Shown: piece after piece, positions 1-8,779 of the stretch
Layout: every line of letters begins with the position of its first letter
Numbering within the stretch: the first letter of the stretch is position 1
Assembly: GCF_012927305.1 (NCBI RefSeq)
Contig: NZ_JABBGH010000004.1
Coordinates: 124,001-188,000 of the forward strand
Direction of reading: 5' to 3'
Source: Hymenobacter polaris
GTDB taxonomy: Bacteria > Bacteroidota > Bacteroidia > Cytophagales > Hymenobacteraceae
Length of the DNA: 64,000 bases
Position numbers and translations under genes: made by a program
Notes under the pieces: model-generated
Told to the model about the DNA's origin: nothing
The model's input: the letters and a program-made list of their open reading frames with translations, nothing else
Databases searched by the model: none

Positions 1-841
1 GCGACAGAAACGAGGTAACGGCCGCCAGTACGTCGGCCTGGGCCGTGAGCGGCCGGCCAAAGGTGCGCGAGCAACTGATACTTTGTCGACTGAGGGTGCC
101 GTCTTCCGAAGGGTGCAGCCCGGCGCAGGGGTAGCCTTGCAGTTCGCGCACCAAGCGGGCCCCAACTACGCCGCCCAGCATTTTGCGAGCCCAGGCCTCG
201 CTGACCTTGGCCAGGTCCGCCGCCGAGTCGATGCCGACGGCCGTGAGCTTGTGGGCATACTGGCGGCCGATGCCCCACACATCGCCTATGGCCACTTGCC
301 CTAGGGCCCAACGGCGGCGCTCGGGCGAGTCAAGGTACAGCACCCCACCCAGGGCCGCGTCCTTCTTCGCCAGCCGGTTGGCAAGTTTGGCTAGGGTCTT
401 GGTCGGGGCCACCCCTACGCAGGTTGGGATACCGGTGCGCTGTTTGACCTGCGCCCGAATTTCGCTCGCTAGTTCGTCCAACTTGCCTAGGTAGGGGGTA
501 AGGTGGCGTTGCAGCCCGCCTAGGTCCAGGAAGGCCTCGTCGATGGAGTAGATTTCTACCCCCGGCACGGTCTGCCCCAGGTAGTGCATCACCCGCCGCG
601 ACATGTCGCCATAGAGGGCGTAGTTGCTGGAAAAAACCTGCACCCCGTGCTGCCGCAACTGCTCCCGGACCTGGAAGTAGGGCTCCCCCATTTTGAGGCC
701 TAGGGCCTTGGCCTCCTGGGAGCGCGAAATGATGCAGCTGTCGTTGTTGCTGAGCACCACCACGGGCTGGCCTTCAAGCCGGGGCTGAAAGACGCGCTCG
801 CAACTCACGTAGAAGTTATTGCAATCCACCAGCCCGAACAT
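1..841 (-). CDS. umuC: DNA polymerase V catalytic subunit UmuC, partial
   Basis: Y-family translesion polymerase of the SOS response. My reading of the minus strand from the ATG at 839-841 gives MFGLVDCNNFYVSCERVFQ, with the catalytic Asp in the first motif (DCNNFY), and later YSIDEAFLDL with the second acidic pair. GIPTCVGVAPTKTLAKLAN and a helix-hairpin-helix-like stretch (GIDSAADLAKV) follow. The frame stays open to base 1, so about 280 N-terminal codons of a usual ~420 are present; the little-finger and beta-clamp-binding end lie outside the window. It starts 5 bp after the umuD stop, so the two genes are one operon transcribed leftward. Family assignment is firm. Confidence 0.95.
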   Translation of the reverse strand, partial: MFGLVDCNNFYVSCERVFQPRLEGQPVVVLSNNDSCIISRSQEAKALGLKMGEPYFQVREQLRQHGVQVFSSNYALYGDMSRRVMHYLGQTVPGVEIYSIDEAFLDLGGLQRHLTPYLGKLDELASEIRAQVKQRTGIPTCVGVAPTKTLAKLANRLAKKDAALGGVLYLDSPERRRWALGQVAIGDVWGIGRQYAHKLTAVGIDSAADLAKVSEAWARKMLGGVVGARLVRELQGYPCAGLHPSEDGTLSRQSISCSRTFGRPLTAQADVLAAVTSFLS

Positions 842-846
842 AGCGC

Positions 847-1317
847 CTAATCGTAGCTTTGTATAAGCGCCGTGAGCCGGCCCGGAATGAGTTCGTGCAC
901 CACGTGCGTCACCACGCCCCAGATGTGCACCTCGCCCGTGTCGCGCACGCAGTAAGGCTGGTAGGCGGGGTTGGCGGGCACCAGCCACCAGTCCTCGCCC
1001 CGCAGCTCTAGGCGCTTCACCGTGCAATCGCCTTCGATAACCGCCACCACGATGTGCCCGTGGTCGGCCGTCAAGTGCTTGTCCACCGCCAGCAGGTCGC
1101 CGGCGTGAATTTCCGCCCCGGCCATGCTCTCGCCCATCACGCGCACCAGGTAGGTCGCGTCGGGGTGACGAAACAGTAGCTTGTTGAGGTCAAACAGGCC
1201 TTCCAGCTCGTCGGTGGCCGGCGAAGGAAAGCCGGCCGATATCCGGCAGCTAAAGACGGGCAGGTAAGCGCCAGGCAGGGGCGCTTCCTGCACCGGAATG
1301 AGCAAAACGTCGTGCAT
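847..1317 (-). CDS. umuD: UmuD-like self-cleaving S24 peptidase
   Basis: Partner of UmuC; after RecA-stimulated self-cleavage UmuD' joins UmuC to form Pol V. 156 aa. The S24 peptidase hallmarks are present: Ser64 in GESMAG, Lys101 in CTVKRL, and a cleavage-like Ala28-Gly29 in SAGFPSP. The Ser-Lys spacing of 37 residues equals that of E. coli UmuD (60/97), and the cleavage site is shifted by the same 4 residues. There is no N-terminal DNA-binding domain, so it is UmuD rather than LexA. It is the first gene of the umuDC operon. Confidence 0.95.
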   Translation of the reverse strand: MHDVLLIPVQEAPLPGAYLPVFSCRISAGFPSPATDELEGLFDLNKLLFRHPDATYLVRVMGESMAGAEIHAGDLLAVDKHLTADHGHIVVAVIEGDCTVKRLELRGEDWWLVPANPAYQPYCVRDTGEVHIWGVVTHVVHELIPGRLTALIQSYD

Positions 1318-1363
1318 AAGGCGCTAGCAGCTAAAGGGGAGCGGACCCCAAAGTAAACGACTG

Positions 1364-1376
1364 CTAATCGCATTAG
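1364..1376. promoter_or_regulatory. Dyad upstream of umuDC, possible operator
   Basis: CTAAT-CGC-ATTAG is a perfect 5-bp-arm dyad about 47 bp upstream of the umuD start. A further TATTAGG half-like element follows at once. Position and symmetry suit a LexA-type operator, but I do not know the local LexA consensus, so the role is inference. Confidence 0.3.
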
Positions 1377-1564
1377 GCTATTAGGCAACTATTCGTGTTA
1401 GCATGAGTGCTTGACAATCAGCCGTAAATACTTTTTAGCGTTAAGCTCAGCAGCAGTACAAAGCCTTCGCCGTGAGTGGAATAGTTGCCGGGGCAACTTG
1501 ACAAGGCTAGGCTGTACCACGTAGCTTAGTAAGCTGATTTCGCCAATTGCCCTATCACGACCAG

Positions 1565-2041
1565 ATGGCCACTACTAAAAAATTACGCTATGCTATCGAC
1601 GAGGACCAGCACCCGGCCACCTGGGAAACAAGCGTCGATACGGAATATGAGGAAGCGCCGCCCGGTGACTTCCCCGAAGTGGTGGACGCGGACTACGAGC
1701 TGGCGGCTGACCCCGATTACGACGATACCGGGCAGGTAGCATATGACGACATAGCGGACCCTGATTACGGGGACGAAGTAGCGGGGCTAATGCCAGTCAC
1801 CGCAGAGAAAGCAGCCGAAGCCCCCGCGCCAGTCACGCAGCGCCCGCAGGCGGGGGGCTTTACCTACGTGTTAGGCCGCGCCGTACTACCCATGACGCAA
1901 GAGCAGTCGTACCCCATTGTCTGGCGCGGGTACCTAAAGGAGCGCCACCCAGACACGGGCCTGCTACACCGGGTGCCGGTGTATCGCCTTGCGGACGGCT
2001 TTTGGGATTGCTACCGCGAGGACGAGTTACGGGTAGTGTAG
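1565..2041 (+). CDS. Acidic hypothetical protein
   Basis: About 158 aa from the ATG giving MATTKKLRYAID; the frame is open to a TTG six codons earlier. Residues ~15-80 are very acidic with loose repeats of the type DPDYDD/DPDYGD, probably disordered. A compact C-terminal region (~95-158) holds GGFTYVLGRAVLPMTQEQ and ends WDCYREDELRVV, suggesting a small folded domain. No family recognised. It is not obviously in an operon with its neighbours. Confidence 0.6.
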   Translation: MATTKKLRYAIDEDQHPATWETSVDTEYEEAPPGDFPEVVDADYELAADPDYDDTGQVAYDDIADPDYGDEVAGLMPVTAEKAAEAPAPVTQRPQAGGFTYVLGRAVLPMTQEQSYPIVWRGYLKERHPDTGLLHRVPVYRLADGFWDCYREDELRVV

Positions 2042-2301
2042 CGCTGGCGCATGAGGAGCGGTGCTGCGGCTAACCACAGGGAGGCCAGTGCGTTAAAGTG
2101 GACAACTGAGCCTGCCTCGTTCGCTTGACCATCAGCAGTGCCTTGCGTGCTTGTAGGCTACCCTAGCTAAACTCGTCTGGGAAGAGCGCGACTTTGCGGG
2201 ATGGCTACTGGCACGAGCTAGAAGCTGCGTTGGTTCGACCATACTACGCTTGAGCAGCACGTGCAGGGGGATTTAATAAACCAGCTTCTCAACCCTACCT
2301 T

Positions 2302-2709
2302 ATGAAATGGTTCCTGCTAGCGGCCGGCCTGCTCGGTACCACAGCTACGTACGCACAGACCGCGCCCACTACGGAGGCGGTGGCTACTTACCGTTACTGT
2401 GCCCTGATTGTGAGCGACCGCTACTTCAATGCGCCGGATAGGCCCTACCTCGACTATGGCCAGGCCGCGCCGGGTGCCGTGGCCGACCCGGAGATGGCGG
2501 AGATGGCCAAGAACATCAGCCAGTCCCGTTCCATTATCGACATGCTCAACTACCTAGGTCGGCACCGGTGGGAGTTGCTGACAGTGACGCCGGTATCCAC
2601 TGAGCTACGCAGTACCAGTACCGGCACCCAAAACGTGGCCAACGCCTATACCCTGAGTAGTACCGCAACCTATGAAACCCGGTACGTATTTCGCCGTCGT
2701 ATCCCCTAA
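2302..2709 (+). CDS. Small secreted hypothetical protein
   Basis: 135 aa with a clear Sec signal peptide (MKWFLLAAGLLGTTATYAQ, cleavage after the alanine/glutamine region near residue 18). The mature part contains NYLGRHRWELLTVTP, a pattern common in small Bacteroidetes secreted proteins of unknown role, and ends in an arginine-rich tail. Its stop overlaps the convergent next gene by 4 bp. No function can be assigned. Confidence 0.7.
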   Translation: MKWFLLAAGLLGTTATYAQTAPTTEAVATYRYCALIVSDRYFNAPDRPYLDYGQAAPGAVADPEMAEMAKNISQSRSIIDMLNYLGRHRWELLTVTPVSTELRSTSTGTQNVANAYTLSSTATYETRYVFRRRIP

Positions 2710-2954
2710 AATCTTGGCAGCTTAACGTAGTGGCTGTAGTCCTCCAGCGGCACCGCGCTCACAAAGCTGCGCAGCACTACGGGCTTCTTGTCCTCGATAC
2801 CGACCTCTACAAAGAAGCCGCGTCCTTCGTCTAGGCAGTGGTAGAGGTTGACTCCGCCTTGGTCTTCCCAGCGCTGGGCCAGAAAGGTGCCATGCTTGAG
2901 CACCCAGTACACTTGTACCACGGGCGAGAGCAGGCGGAAGGCGTAGAAGCTCAC
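2706..2954 (-). CDS. Small hypothetical protein
   Basis: 82 aa with a GTG start (GTG AGC TTC TAC). It has no signal peptide and is rich in aromatic residues (VYWVLKHGTFLAQRW, GFFVEVGIEDKKPVVLRSF). The sequence reads like a compact beta-rich domain. It is convergent with the upstream secreted-protein gene, overlapping by 4 bp. Family not recognised. Confidence 0.55.
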   Translation of the reverse strand: MSFYAFRLLSPVVQVYWVLKHGTFLAQRWEDQGGVNLYHCLDEGRGFFVEVGIEDKKPVVLRSFVSAVPLEDYSHYVKLPRF

Positions 2955-3016
2955 GGCCGTGAAACTAGCGCTAACTAGGTAAGCGGCGTCAGAGCTGGCT
3001 ACGCAAGTGCCTCGTG

Positions 3017-3574
3017 CTAGGTAAGTAACCCGGCAGACTCAACCCGGGTAGATGCCACATCCTGTTCGAACTTACCTATGATGTGCGTAAGCTTGGCGTC
3101 TTGTTGGGCTGCGCGGGGTAGCAGAGCGCAGCCGCTAACGTAGTCAGGCCGAGTTTGCTGCAGCCAAGAAACGGCATCCTCGGCATCGCCAAATAAGGCT
3201 ACGTTCACCGACCCATCCAGCGAGCGCAGTACGTATTCGGCTAGCTCCCGAGCCCGCAGGCCAGGGCCGTATACCCAGGCTAGTTGCTGCACACCCGCCA
3301 GGCCTAGGTTGGGGAAGAAATGCTGGGCCAGCCAAGGGGCCACGTCGTAATCCACGTGGGTAAGACTGGTGTTATTATTGAACACCCGCGAATAATTGTA
3401 GGAAACGAAGCAGTGGGCCACTGCGAGGCACGCCTCCTGTACCCCAGCTAGGGTTAACTCGCCCTCCCACTCCAAATAAAGCCAGTTGTTCCAGGTATCA
3501 AAATGTACGTGTACATGGGGGGCAGAGCAGAGATGCCGCAGGTTCATAACAAAGGGGTGAAAGAAATTCTGCAA
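3017..3574 (-). CDS. STAS/SpoIIAA-like domain protein
   Basis: 185 aa; an in-frame ATG nine codons in (MNLRHLCSAP) is an alternative start. The core runs: FDTWNNWLYLEWEGELTLAGVQEACLAV, then SYNYSRVFNNNTSLTHVDYDVAPWLAQHFFPNLGLAGVQQLAWVYGP. This is the arrangement of the small STAS-like proteins common in Hymenobacter: a strand carrying the substrate position, a helix (AVAHCFVSYNYSR), then N-N-x-S/T. The family is usually linked to stress or signalling without known chemistry. The assignment rests on pattern only. Confidence 0.6.
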   Translation of the reverse strand: MQNFFHPFVMNLRHLCSAPHVHVHFDTWNNWLYLEWEGELTLAGVQEACLAVAHCFVSYNYSRVFNNNTSLTHVDYDVAPWLAQHFFPNLGLAGVQQLAWVYGPGLRARELAEYVLRSLDGSVNVALFGDAEDAVSWLQQTRPDYVSGCALLPRAAQQDAKLTHIIGKFEQDVASTRVESAGLLT

Positions 3575-3616
3575 AGCTCTGATAATAAGTACAGCAATAA
3601 AAAAGCAGTTAAATGC

Positions 3617-3651
3617 AAAAGACCCTTGCCAGCAGTGACAAGGGCCTTTTT
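3617..3651. terminator. Hairpin with T-tract
   Basis: ACCCTTG and CAAGGG arms separated by about 10 bases, with A4 on the left and T5 on the right. It lies in the 310-bp gap between the leftward gene ending its upstream region at 3574 and the rightward antiporter gene at 3885. There is no rightward gene just upstream, so what it terminates is unclear. The rest of this gap holds nothing else I recognise. Confidence 0.5.
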
Positions 3652-3884
3652 ATACCAGAGTTTATTGCAACATTCATCTACTGTCCTACTTAGCAAGTAG
3701 CTAGGCGCCGCCCCCTAGGGCCAGCACTACGTACAGCACCCAGCCCACCAGCTGTACGCGTTCCGCTGGCCAGCTCAGGTTTTACTATGCTCTCGCACTA
3801 CACATCGGGTACGTAGTTTTAATAACGGACTCAGCCTAGGCAAGGGCTTTCGCGTAGCAGTTTCTTTCGTCGACCTGCTGCGCT

Positions 3885-4946
3885 ATGTTCGCCCATTTAG
3901 CTATTCCTTTACTGCTGGCCGTCTTTGCGGCCGCTGGGGCTGCCGTGTGGGTAGCCGGCATCTACCTGTCCAACACGACATCAGCACTGGCCACTCGTTT
4001 CGGATTGGGGCAGGCATTAGGCGGGCTACTCTTGCTCGCCGTGGTCACGAACTTGCCCGAGTTAGCCATCACGGTTAGCGCCGCTCGAAGTCAGCACTTA
4101 GAACTGGCCACTGGCAACATCTTAGGCGGCATTGCCATGCAGACGCTGGTGCTGGTCGTGCTGGATATCGTGGGGCTAGGCGGCAAGGCGGCACTCACCT
4201 ACCGGGCGGGCTCGCTAGTCCTGGTGCTCGAAGGCATTTTGGTGTTGGCCGTCCTGACCGCCGCCTTGCTAGGTAGCCAGCTGCCTGCGTCCCTACTCAT
4301 AGCGCGGGTGCCGCCGGCGGGCCTGTTGATACTACTACTGTGGGTGACAGGGGTGTGGCTGATTGGCAAAGCCCAGCAAGGGCTGCCCTGGCAAGTAGTG
4401 GATAGCCCAGCCCCTAGGCATCAGCAGCCTTCGCACCAGCATGTTCCCCAGGCATCAACTCAGCAGCCCCACGCTAGCACGACGCGCACAGGGCTGATCT
4501 TCCTGGCGTCGGCGCTGGTCACGCTCGTAGCGGGTGTAGTGCTGGAGCGCAGCGGGGATGCTCTGGCCACGCACTGGGGCATGAGCGGACTCTTATTCGG
4601 GGCTACAGTGCTGGCCGCGGCTACCTCCCTGCCCGAGATATCGACTGGCCTGGCCTCTATGAAGGCCGGCGACTACCAGCTAGCCATCAGCGATATCTTC
4701 GGGGGCAACGCGTTCCTGCCGGTACTGTTTCTGGTGGCCAGCGTGCTATCGGGCCAGGCGGTACTGCCCCACGCTGGCAAGACTGACCTCTACCTGACAG
4801 GCGTGGGGATGCTGCTCACCTGCGTGTATCTCTATGGCCTGCTTTTTCGCCCACGCTGGCAAATTGCTCGAATGGGGGTTGACTCACTTCTCGTCTTGTG
4901 TCTTTACGCCCTTAGTCTCTTGGGCTTGCTAGCCATCAGTCGGTAG
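3885..4946 (+). CDS. Ca2+/cation antiporter (NCX/CAX-type membrane protein)
   Basis: 353 aa, about ten hydrophobic segments in two homologous halves. The two alpha-repeat signatures are TNLPELAITVSAA...GNILGG (residues ~45-85) and TSLPEISTGLASM...SDIFGGN (~250-285). Their conserved Pro-Glu and Gly/Asn residues line the ion path in the Na+/Ca2+ exchanger superfamily. A His/Gln-rich hydrophilic loop (~170-195; RHQQPSHQHVPQ) separates the halves, where regulatory loops sit in this family. It probably exports Ca2+ or a similar cation across the inner membrane. The exact ion is unknown. Confidence 0.85.
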   Translation: MFAHLAIPLLLAVFAAAGAAVWVAGIYLSNTTSALATRFGLGQALGGLLLLAVVTNLPELAITVSAARSQHLELATGNILGGIAMQTLVLVVLDIVGLGGKAALTYRAGSLVLVLEGILVLAVLTAALLGSQLPASLLIARVPPAGLLILLLWVTGVWLIGKAQQGLPWQVVDSPAPRHQQPSHQHVPQASTQQPHASTTRTGLIFLASALVTLVAGVVLERSGDALATHWGMSGLLFGATVLAAATSLPEISTGLASMKAGDYQLAISDIFGGNAFLPVLFLVASVLSGQAVLPHAGKTDLYLTGVGMLLTCVYLYGLLFRPRWQIARMGVDSLLVLCLYALSLLGLLAISR

Positions 4947-5101
4947 GCTGTATCAACCGCCCTCCCCTTACAGCCTAAGCGAAGTCTACTTAGTTCACCC
5001 TCAGCAAATCCTCCAAGCGCGTGGTAAAGGCCGGCGACTGCCACTGCGCCTGGCCTTGCTAGGGCAGTCGGGTATGCCCCGCCATCATTGCCGGCGTGGG
5101 C

Positions 5102-5581
5102 CAGCCCTTGCAGCAGCAACTGCGCACTTACACAATCAACATTGTGCAGTAATCCTGGCCAGCCCAGCGCCGCGGCCTGGCCAATGACCAAGAGCGCGTA
5201 CTGCTCACGCAGTTCCAAGATAAATTACTACACACAGAAGTTTCTTCCTTGAGTCAACAAGTGCTACATGGCCAAGCAATCGAGACGTTTAATAAACTGG
5301 TGGAGCTGCGCCGCCAGCGCATCGAGAGCATTAGCGTTAGCGTGCCTGGCGTATTATGGGCGGCGGTGCTCATCGGCGCGCTGATTACAATTGCCTTTTC
5401 TTACGGCTTTATCGTGGTGAGTCTGCGACTACACGCCGTGCTTACGGGGCTGCTGGCCTTGATGGTGGGGGTCATGGTATTCGTCATTGCTGCCCTCGAC
5501 CATCCCTACCTGGGCGAAGTCAGCGTGAGTGCAGACGCCTACCAGGTAGTCCTCGATAAGGTCATGGTCCCTACGCCATAA
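5102..5581 (+). pseudogene. Decayed DUF4239 membrane protein
   Basis: Reading rightward in one frame, a DUF4239-like tail can be followed from about 5102: QQQLRTYTINIVQ, an in-frame TAA at 5150-5152, then SWPAQRRGLANDQERVLLTQF. This continues uninterrupted into VLWAAVLIGALITIAFSYG and HPYLGEVSVSADAYQ, ending at 5581. DUF4239 proteins are ~250 aa with N-terminal membrane helices, which I cannot find upstream. The open part (from a TTG at 5249) is only 110 aa. I read this as a truncated, nonsense-interrupted gene. Confidence 0.6.
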
Positions 5582-5624
5582 GTCATGAACCTGATAAGAA
5601 ACTAATTGGCTCAGTAGACAGCGG

Positions 5625-6446
5625 CTACTGGTTGGCCGTCGAGCGCTGGCCCCGGTGAAACAGCAGTTCCGGCCGTACCACGCCCAGCGAATACACCAGC
5701 AACGCTTTCACGACCAGGCGGTCGTCGCTGGAGGTGAGAGGCAGGCCCAGGCCCAAATTCAGGTCGAAGCCGAAGCCGCGCAGGTCGAGGGTGGGGAAGA
5801 GCTGGTGGTAGTGCGGCTGCCGGAACACGCCCAGCTCGCCGAACTCATTGTACAGCTCCACGCCCGGTTGCAGGTGGTAGAAACGCCGGTAGTACACGCC
5901 CGCGTCGAGCCGGGTAGTGGGCCAAAATCGCGCCTCCTCCCCGCTAATGGCTTTACTCAGGGTGGGGTTAAGCACCACCCGTAAATCATTGAAATCGTGC
6001 TCCAGCACCGTGCGTACCTCTAGTTCCTGGGTGTTATCGTAGCGCTGACGCGGCACGATATAGCCTAGGTAAAAGGAAGTATTGATGAAATGCTCGTAGC
6101 GCCGCGCGAGTCGGTAGCGGTACACGGCCTGGAACTGCGACACCTGCAAGCCCGCCCCGCCGGGGTTCTCCGCATTCAGATACACCCCGAAAGTGGACTG
6201 GTCGGTAAGGCCATATTCGAATTCGAGCGAATGCGCCGATAGCCCGTTGCGGCTCAGCCCCTCGCCGAAGTGCTCGTAGTCAAGGCGGCTGCTAGGCACT
6301 ACGGTTGTCCAGAGCGTCGCCTCCAACCAACCCTTGAGGGGCTGCTCGTACTGGTACACGCGGTAAAACGAGCGCTGGGCGTGCGCCGCGAGGCTGAAAG
6401 CCAGGGCCGGCAGCAGGAGTAGAAATTTTCGCATACAGCCGCTCAT
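5625..6446 (-). CDS. Outer-membrane beta-barrel-like protein
   Basis: 273 aa with a Sec signal peptide (MRKFLLLLPALAFSLAAHAQ). The ATG at 6446 overlaps the stop of the upstream lipoprotein gene as ATGA; a second ATG lies four codons later. The mature part is dense in alternating aromatic/polar strands (FGVYLNAENPGGAGLQ, VYRYRLARRYEHFINTSFYLGY, VYYRRFYHLQPGVELYNEFGE), typical of a beta barrel. It is translationally coupled to the Tp34-family lipoprotein, which suggests a shared role at the envelope, perhaps metal handling. Function is not established. Confidence 0.65.
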   Translation of the reverse strand: MSGCMRKFLLLLPALAFSLAAHAQRSFYRVYQYEQPLKGWLEATLWTTVVPSSRLDYEHFGEGLSRNGLSAHSLEFEYGLTDQSTFGVYLNAENPGGAGLQVSQFQAVYRYRLARRYEHFINTSFYLGYIVPRQRYDNTQELEVRTVLEHDFNDLRVVLNPTLSKAISGEEARFWPTTRLDAGVYYRRFYHLQPGVELYNEFGELGVFRQPHYHQLFPTLDLRGFGFDLNLGLGLPLTSSDDRLVVKALLVYSLGVVRPELLFHRGQRSTANQ

Positions 6447-7666
6447 TTAGCTCCCGTTACCACCCGTACCGAGTCGAACCCTACGTCGAAGCCCCGCTCG
6501 AATACCCGCCCCAGCGTGCGGCCGTAGCGCCGAAAGGTGGGCGCTTCGGCCCGTAGGCGCAGCCGGTAGCGGTCGCCGGACCGCGCTACCCGCCAGTTCT
6601 GGCCGTAATGAAATGCCCAGGGGTGCCACTCGAAGGGCAGTTCCTGGGTGCCCAAGTCGCGGCCATCCGGCCCGGTCAGCGTGGCTGTCAGGTGCAGGCC
6701 GGGTACGAAGCGGCCGGTGCGGGCCTCCTGCACGGTCGCTTCCACGTGGGCGTTGAGCTGGGCGCTCTCCTCGGTGTCGATTTCGTAGGTGAACTTGTTT
6801 TTCTTTTCGTCGAAATTCCAGGTAGCCAGTGCGTAGTCCACGGCGAAGCCTACCAGGTAGTCGCCTGTACGCTGGGCGCCGCCGGAGTTCACGTCCTCGT
6901 AGAGCGCATCCAGCGTCTGGTGCTCCACATCGCCCTGGGCCTGGGCCAATTCGGTGTCAGCAGCGGCCAAGTCGGAAAGAGGGGGCTGGGCAGCCAGGGT
7001 GGCTGCGAGGGGTACCTGGTCGAACTCCACCACCACGGGGTGGGTGAGGCGGTCGCCGTTGTAGGGGTCGTGGCGGCGGAAGGGCAGGCGGGAGAGGTCG
7101 AGGCGCAACTGGTAGCGGCCGGGCGGTAAGGCCACGTTGGTGCCGTAGGCGCTGGCCAGCGGGTACCAGCCGGCGGGCACCGCCTGGGCCGGCCGCGCCC
7201 CGCCCCCGGCCGGCGTGAAGGTGGCCTGCACCGTAAGGCCGGGCAAGGGCCGGTCGTCGGCCCCGTCGCGTACGAACACCCGCAGGTGGGCCGTGGCATC
7301 GGGGGCGGGCGGGTGCCAGACCAAGGCCTGGCCAGCCAGCTCGTACCAGCCCTCGGGGGCGCTCAGGGTGTAGGCTACAATGTATTCGCCAGCCGGCTGC
7401 TGGTGGGCGGCCGGCGCGGCGTGGGTAAGGTACCACTTCTCAGCCCGCTCCTCGGCATAGCCTTGCTTGTGGGCCAGGTTAAGCTGGACTTCGGTCGCTT
7501 CGGTACTGCGGACCATTTGGGGTGGGGTGGCAGCCGTCGCCCGGCCCTGGCGGGTAGTTCGTAGTTGGCGGGAGGGGGCGGCGCACTGACTCCCTAAAAA
7601 ACCGAGTAACAGCACGCTCAGCCAGGGAGCACGGTGGCACAGGCGAGCAGTGATTGACGTAGCCAT
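6443..7666 (-). CDS. Lipoprotein with two Tp34/P19-type iron-transport domains
   Basis: About 407 aa from the ATG giving MATSITARLC. A lipoprotein signal ends at LGFLGSQC, so the protein is membrane-anchored. Two tandem domains resemble the Fe2+ transport (P19/Tp34, PF10634-type) family. The first has AHLRVFVRDGADDRPLPGL...YGTNVALPPGRYQLRL...FRRHD. The second has LNAHVEATVQEARTGRFVPGL...FHYGQNWRVARSGDRYRLRLRAEAPTFRRY. Family members are usually single-domain periplasmic iron/copper proteins of ~170-200 aa, so the tandem form is notable. A rightward shadow frame is GC-rich but not a gene. Confidence 0.65.
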   Translation of the reverse strand: MATSITARLCHRAPWLSVLLLGFLGSQCAAPSRQLRTTRQGRATAATPPQMVRSTEATEVQLNLAHKQGYAEERAEKWYLTHAAPAAHQQPAGEYIVAYTLSAPEGWYELAGQALVWHPPAPDATAHLRVFVRDGADDRPLPGLTVQATFTPAGGGARPAQAVPAGWYPLASAYGTNVALPPGRYQLRLDLSRLPFRRHDPYNGDRLTHPVVVEFDQVPLAATLAAQPPLSDLAAADTELAQAQGDVEHQTLDALYEDVNSGGAQRTGDYLVGFAVDYALATWNFDEKKNKFTYEIDTEESAQLNAHVEATVQEARTGRFVPGLHLTATLTGPDGRDLGTQELPFEWHPWAFHYGQNWRVARSGDRYRLRLRAEAPTFRRYGRTLGRVFERGFDVGFDSVRVVTGAK

Positions 7667-7829
7667 GCGGGAAGATAGCTGACGCTTCCCTGGTTGGGTA
7701 GCTGGGTAAGCTACTGTCGGCAAGAAGTAGGCTTCATGCCAGACCTATCCGCACCAGGTAACTAGCTTGCCGCTGTCCACTATTAGGGCTTCTGCCTCTG
7801 TGCTACCTGCTACGCGCCAGGATGGCGTG

Positions 7830-8741
7830 TTACGGACGAGGCCTGAGAAAATAAAGGTAACCGCGACCGAAGTGAAAGCTGACCAGCGGTTCCTGGCCCA
7901 GGAAGGTGCGGCCCAGCAGGCCTTGGTAGGGCAGGGCCCGCCCGCTCTGGTAGCGCACGGGCGCCGTCAGCAGTACGGGCAGGTTGCGCCACTCGATGGG
8001 ACCAAGCTGCAACCGGGGCAACACGGCGCGCTGGGCCCGCGTGCGCCCCGCCGGCCCGACGACTGTCTCCAACTGCGTGCCCGTCGGCCGGACGGCGGCG
8101 GGTAAAGCGTGAGCCAGGTCCGCATCGAGCAGGTTCTCGCGGGCGCCCGTGTCGAGCAGCAGCGAGACGGGCACGGCCCCAATGCGTGCCTGGGTGATTG
8201 GCCAGCCCTTGACGAGGGTGAAGGCCAGCGAGTCGCGGCGCGTAAACAGCCGCGCCGAGGAGGCCTGCGGGCCCAACTCATAGCAGCTCAGGCGCCGGTG
8301 GGCGTAGTCAATCACCACCTCAAAGCGGCGCAGCAGGCCCGTGCCGACGAGGCCCAGCAGCCGCGGGCCCACCAATGGGCGCAGCGCGGCCAGCGAGGTG
8401 GCCTGCGCCACCTGCGGCGGGCGCACGGCGCCGAACTCGAACTGGGTGACGGGCAACTCATACTGGGCAATGGCGCCCACCGCGCTGAGCCCGGAAAACT
8501 TGCTCGGGCGTAGTTGGCTGGGAAAGGCCGCTTGCTCCACCACCAGCGCGTAGGTACAACCCGTATCGAGGATGAAGTCGCCGCGTAGCCCATTGAAGGC
8601 TAGGTTGCGCAGCACTAAAATGCCCCCCACCGACTCAAACGGCACGGACACCAGGGGTACCGGGGCGTGGGAGGATTGCGCGGGAGGGAGGGGCGCTAGA
8701 CCTAGGGTTAGGATTAGGCAGCGCAGCAGGAAACGAAGCAT
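7830..8741 (-). CDS. Two-domain clan AA aspartic protease, secreted
   Basis: 303 aa with an N-terminal signal (MLRFLLRCLILTLGLAPLPPAQ). Two retropepsin-like half domains each carry the catalytic triplet: FILDTGCTYALV near residue 55 and VSLLLDTGARENLL near residue 190. Downstream hydrophobic-Gly motifs (LLGLVGTGLL, LLGRTFL) match the family. The two Asp-Thr-Gly sites predict a single-chain pepsin-like active site in the periplasm or outside the cell. Substrate unknown. It is divergent from the small secreted protein gene at 8780. Confidence 0.85.
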   Translation of the reverse strand: MLRFLLRCLILTLGLAPLPPAQSSHAPVPLVSVPFESVGGILVLRNLAFNGLRGDFILDTGCTYALVVEQAAFPSQLRPSKFSGLSAVGAIAQYELPVTQFEFGAVRPPQVAQATSLAALRPLVGPRLLGLVGTGLLRRFEVVIDYAHRRLSCYELGPQASSARLFTRRDSLAFTLVKGWPITQARIGAVPVSLLLDTGARENLLDADLAHALPAAVRPTGTQLETVVGPAGRTRAQRAVLPRLQLGPIEWRNLPVLLTAPVRYQSGRALPYQGLLGRTFLGQEPLVSFHFGRGYLYFLRPRP

Positions 8742-8779
8742 GGCCGCAAAGGTGCAGCTAGTCCCCTACCTTCGCCGGC

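Noticed and set aside
4904..5218. Leftward 104-codon open frame starting next to the DUF4239 remnant
   Set aside because: It lies antisense to the recognisable DUF4239 remnant and shows no domain pattern of its own.
6608..7299. Long overlapping frames on both strands in the Tp34-lipoprotein gene
   Set aside because: GC-rich DNA gives long shadow frames; only the leftward lipoprotein frame has a signal peptide and domain pattern.
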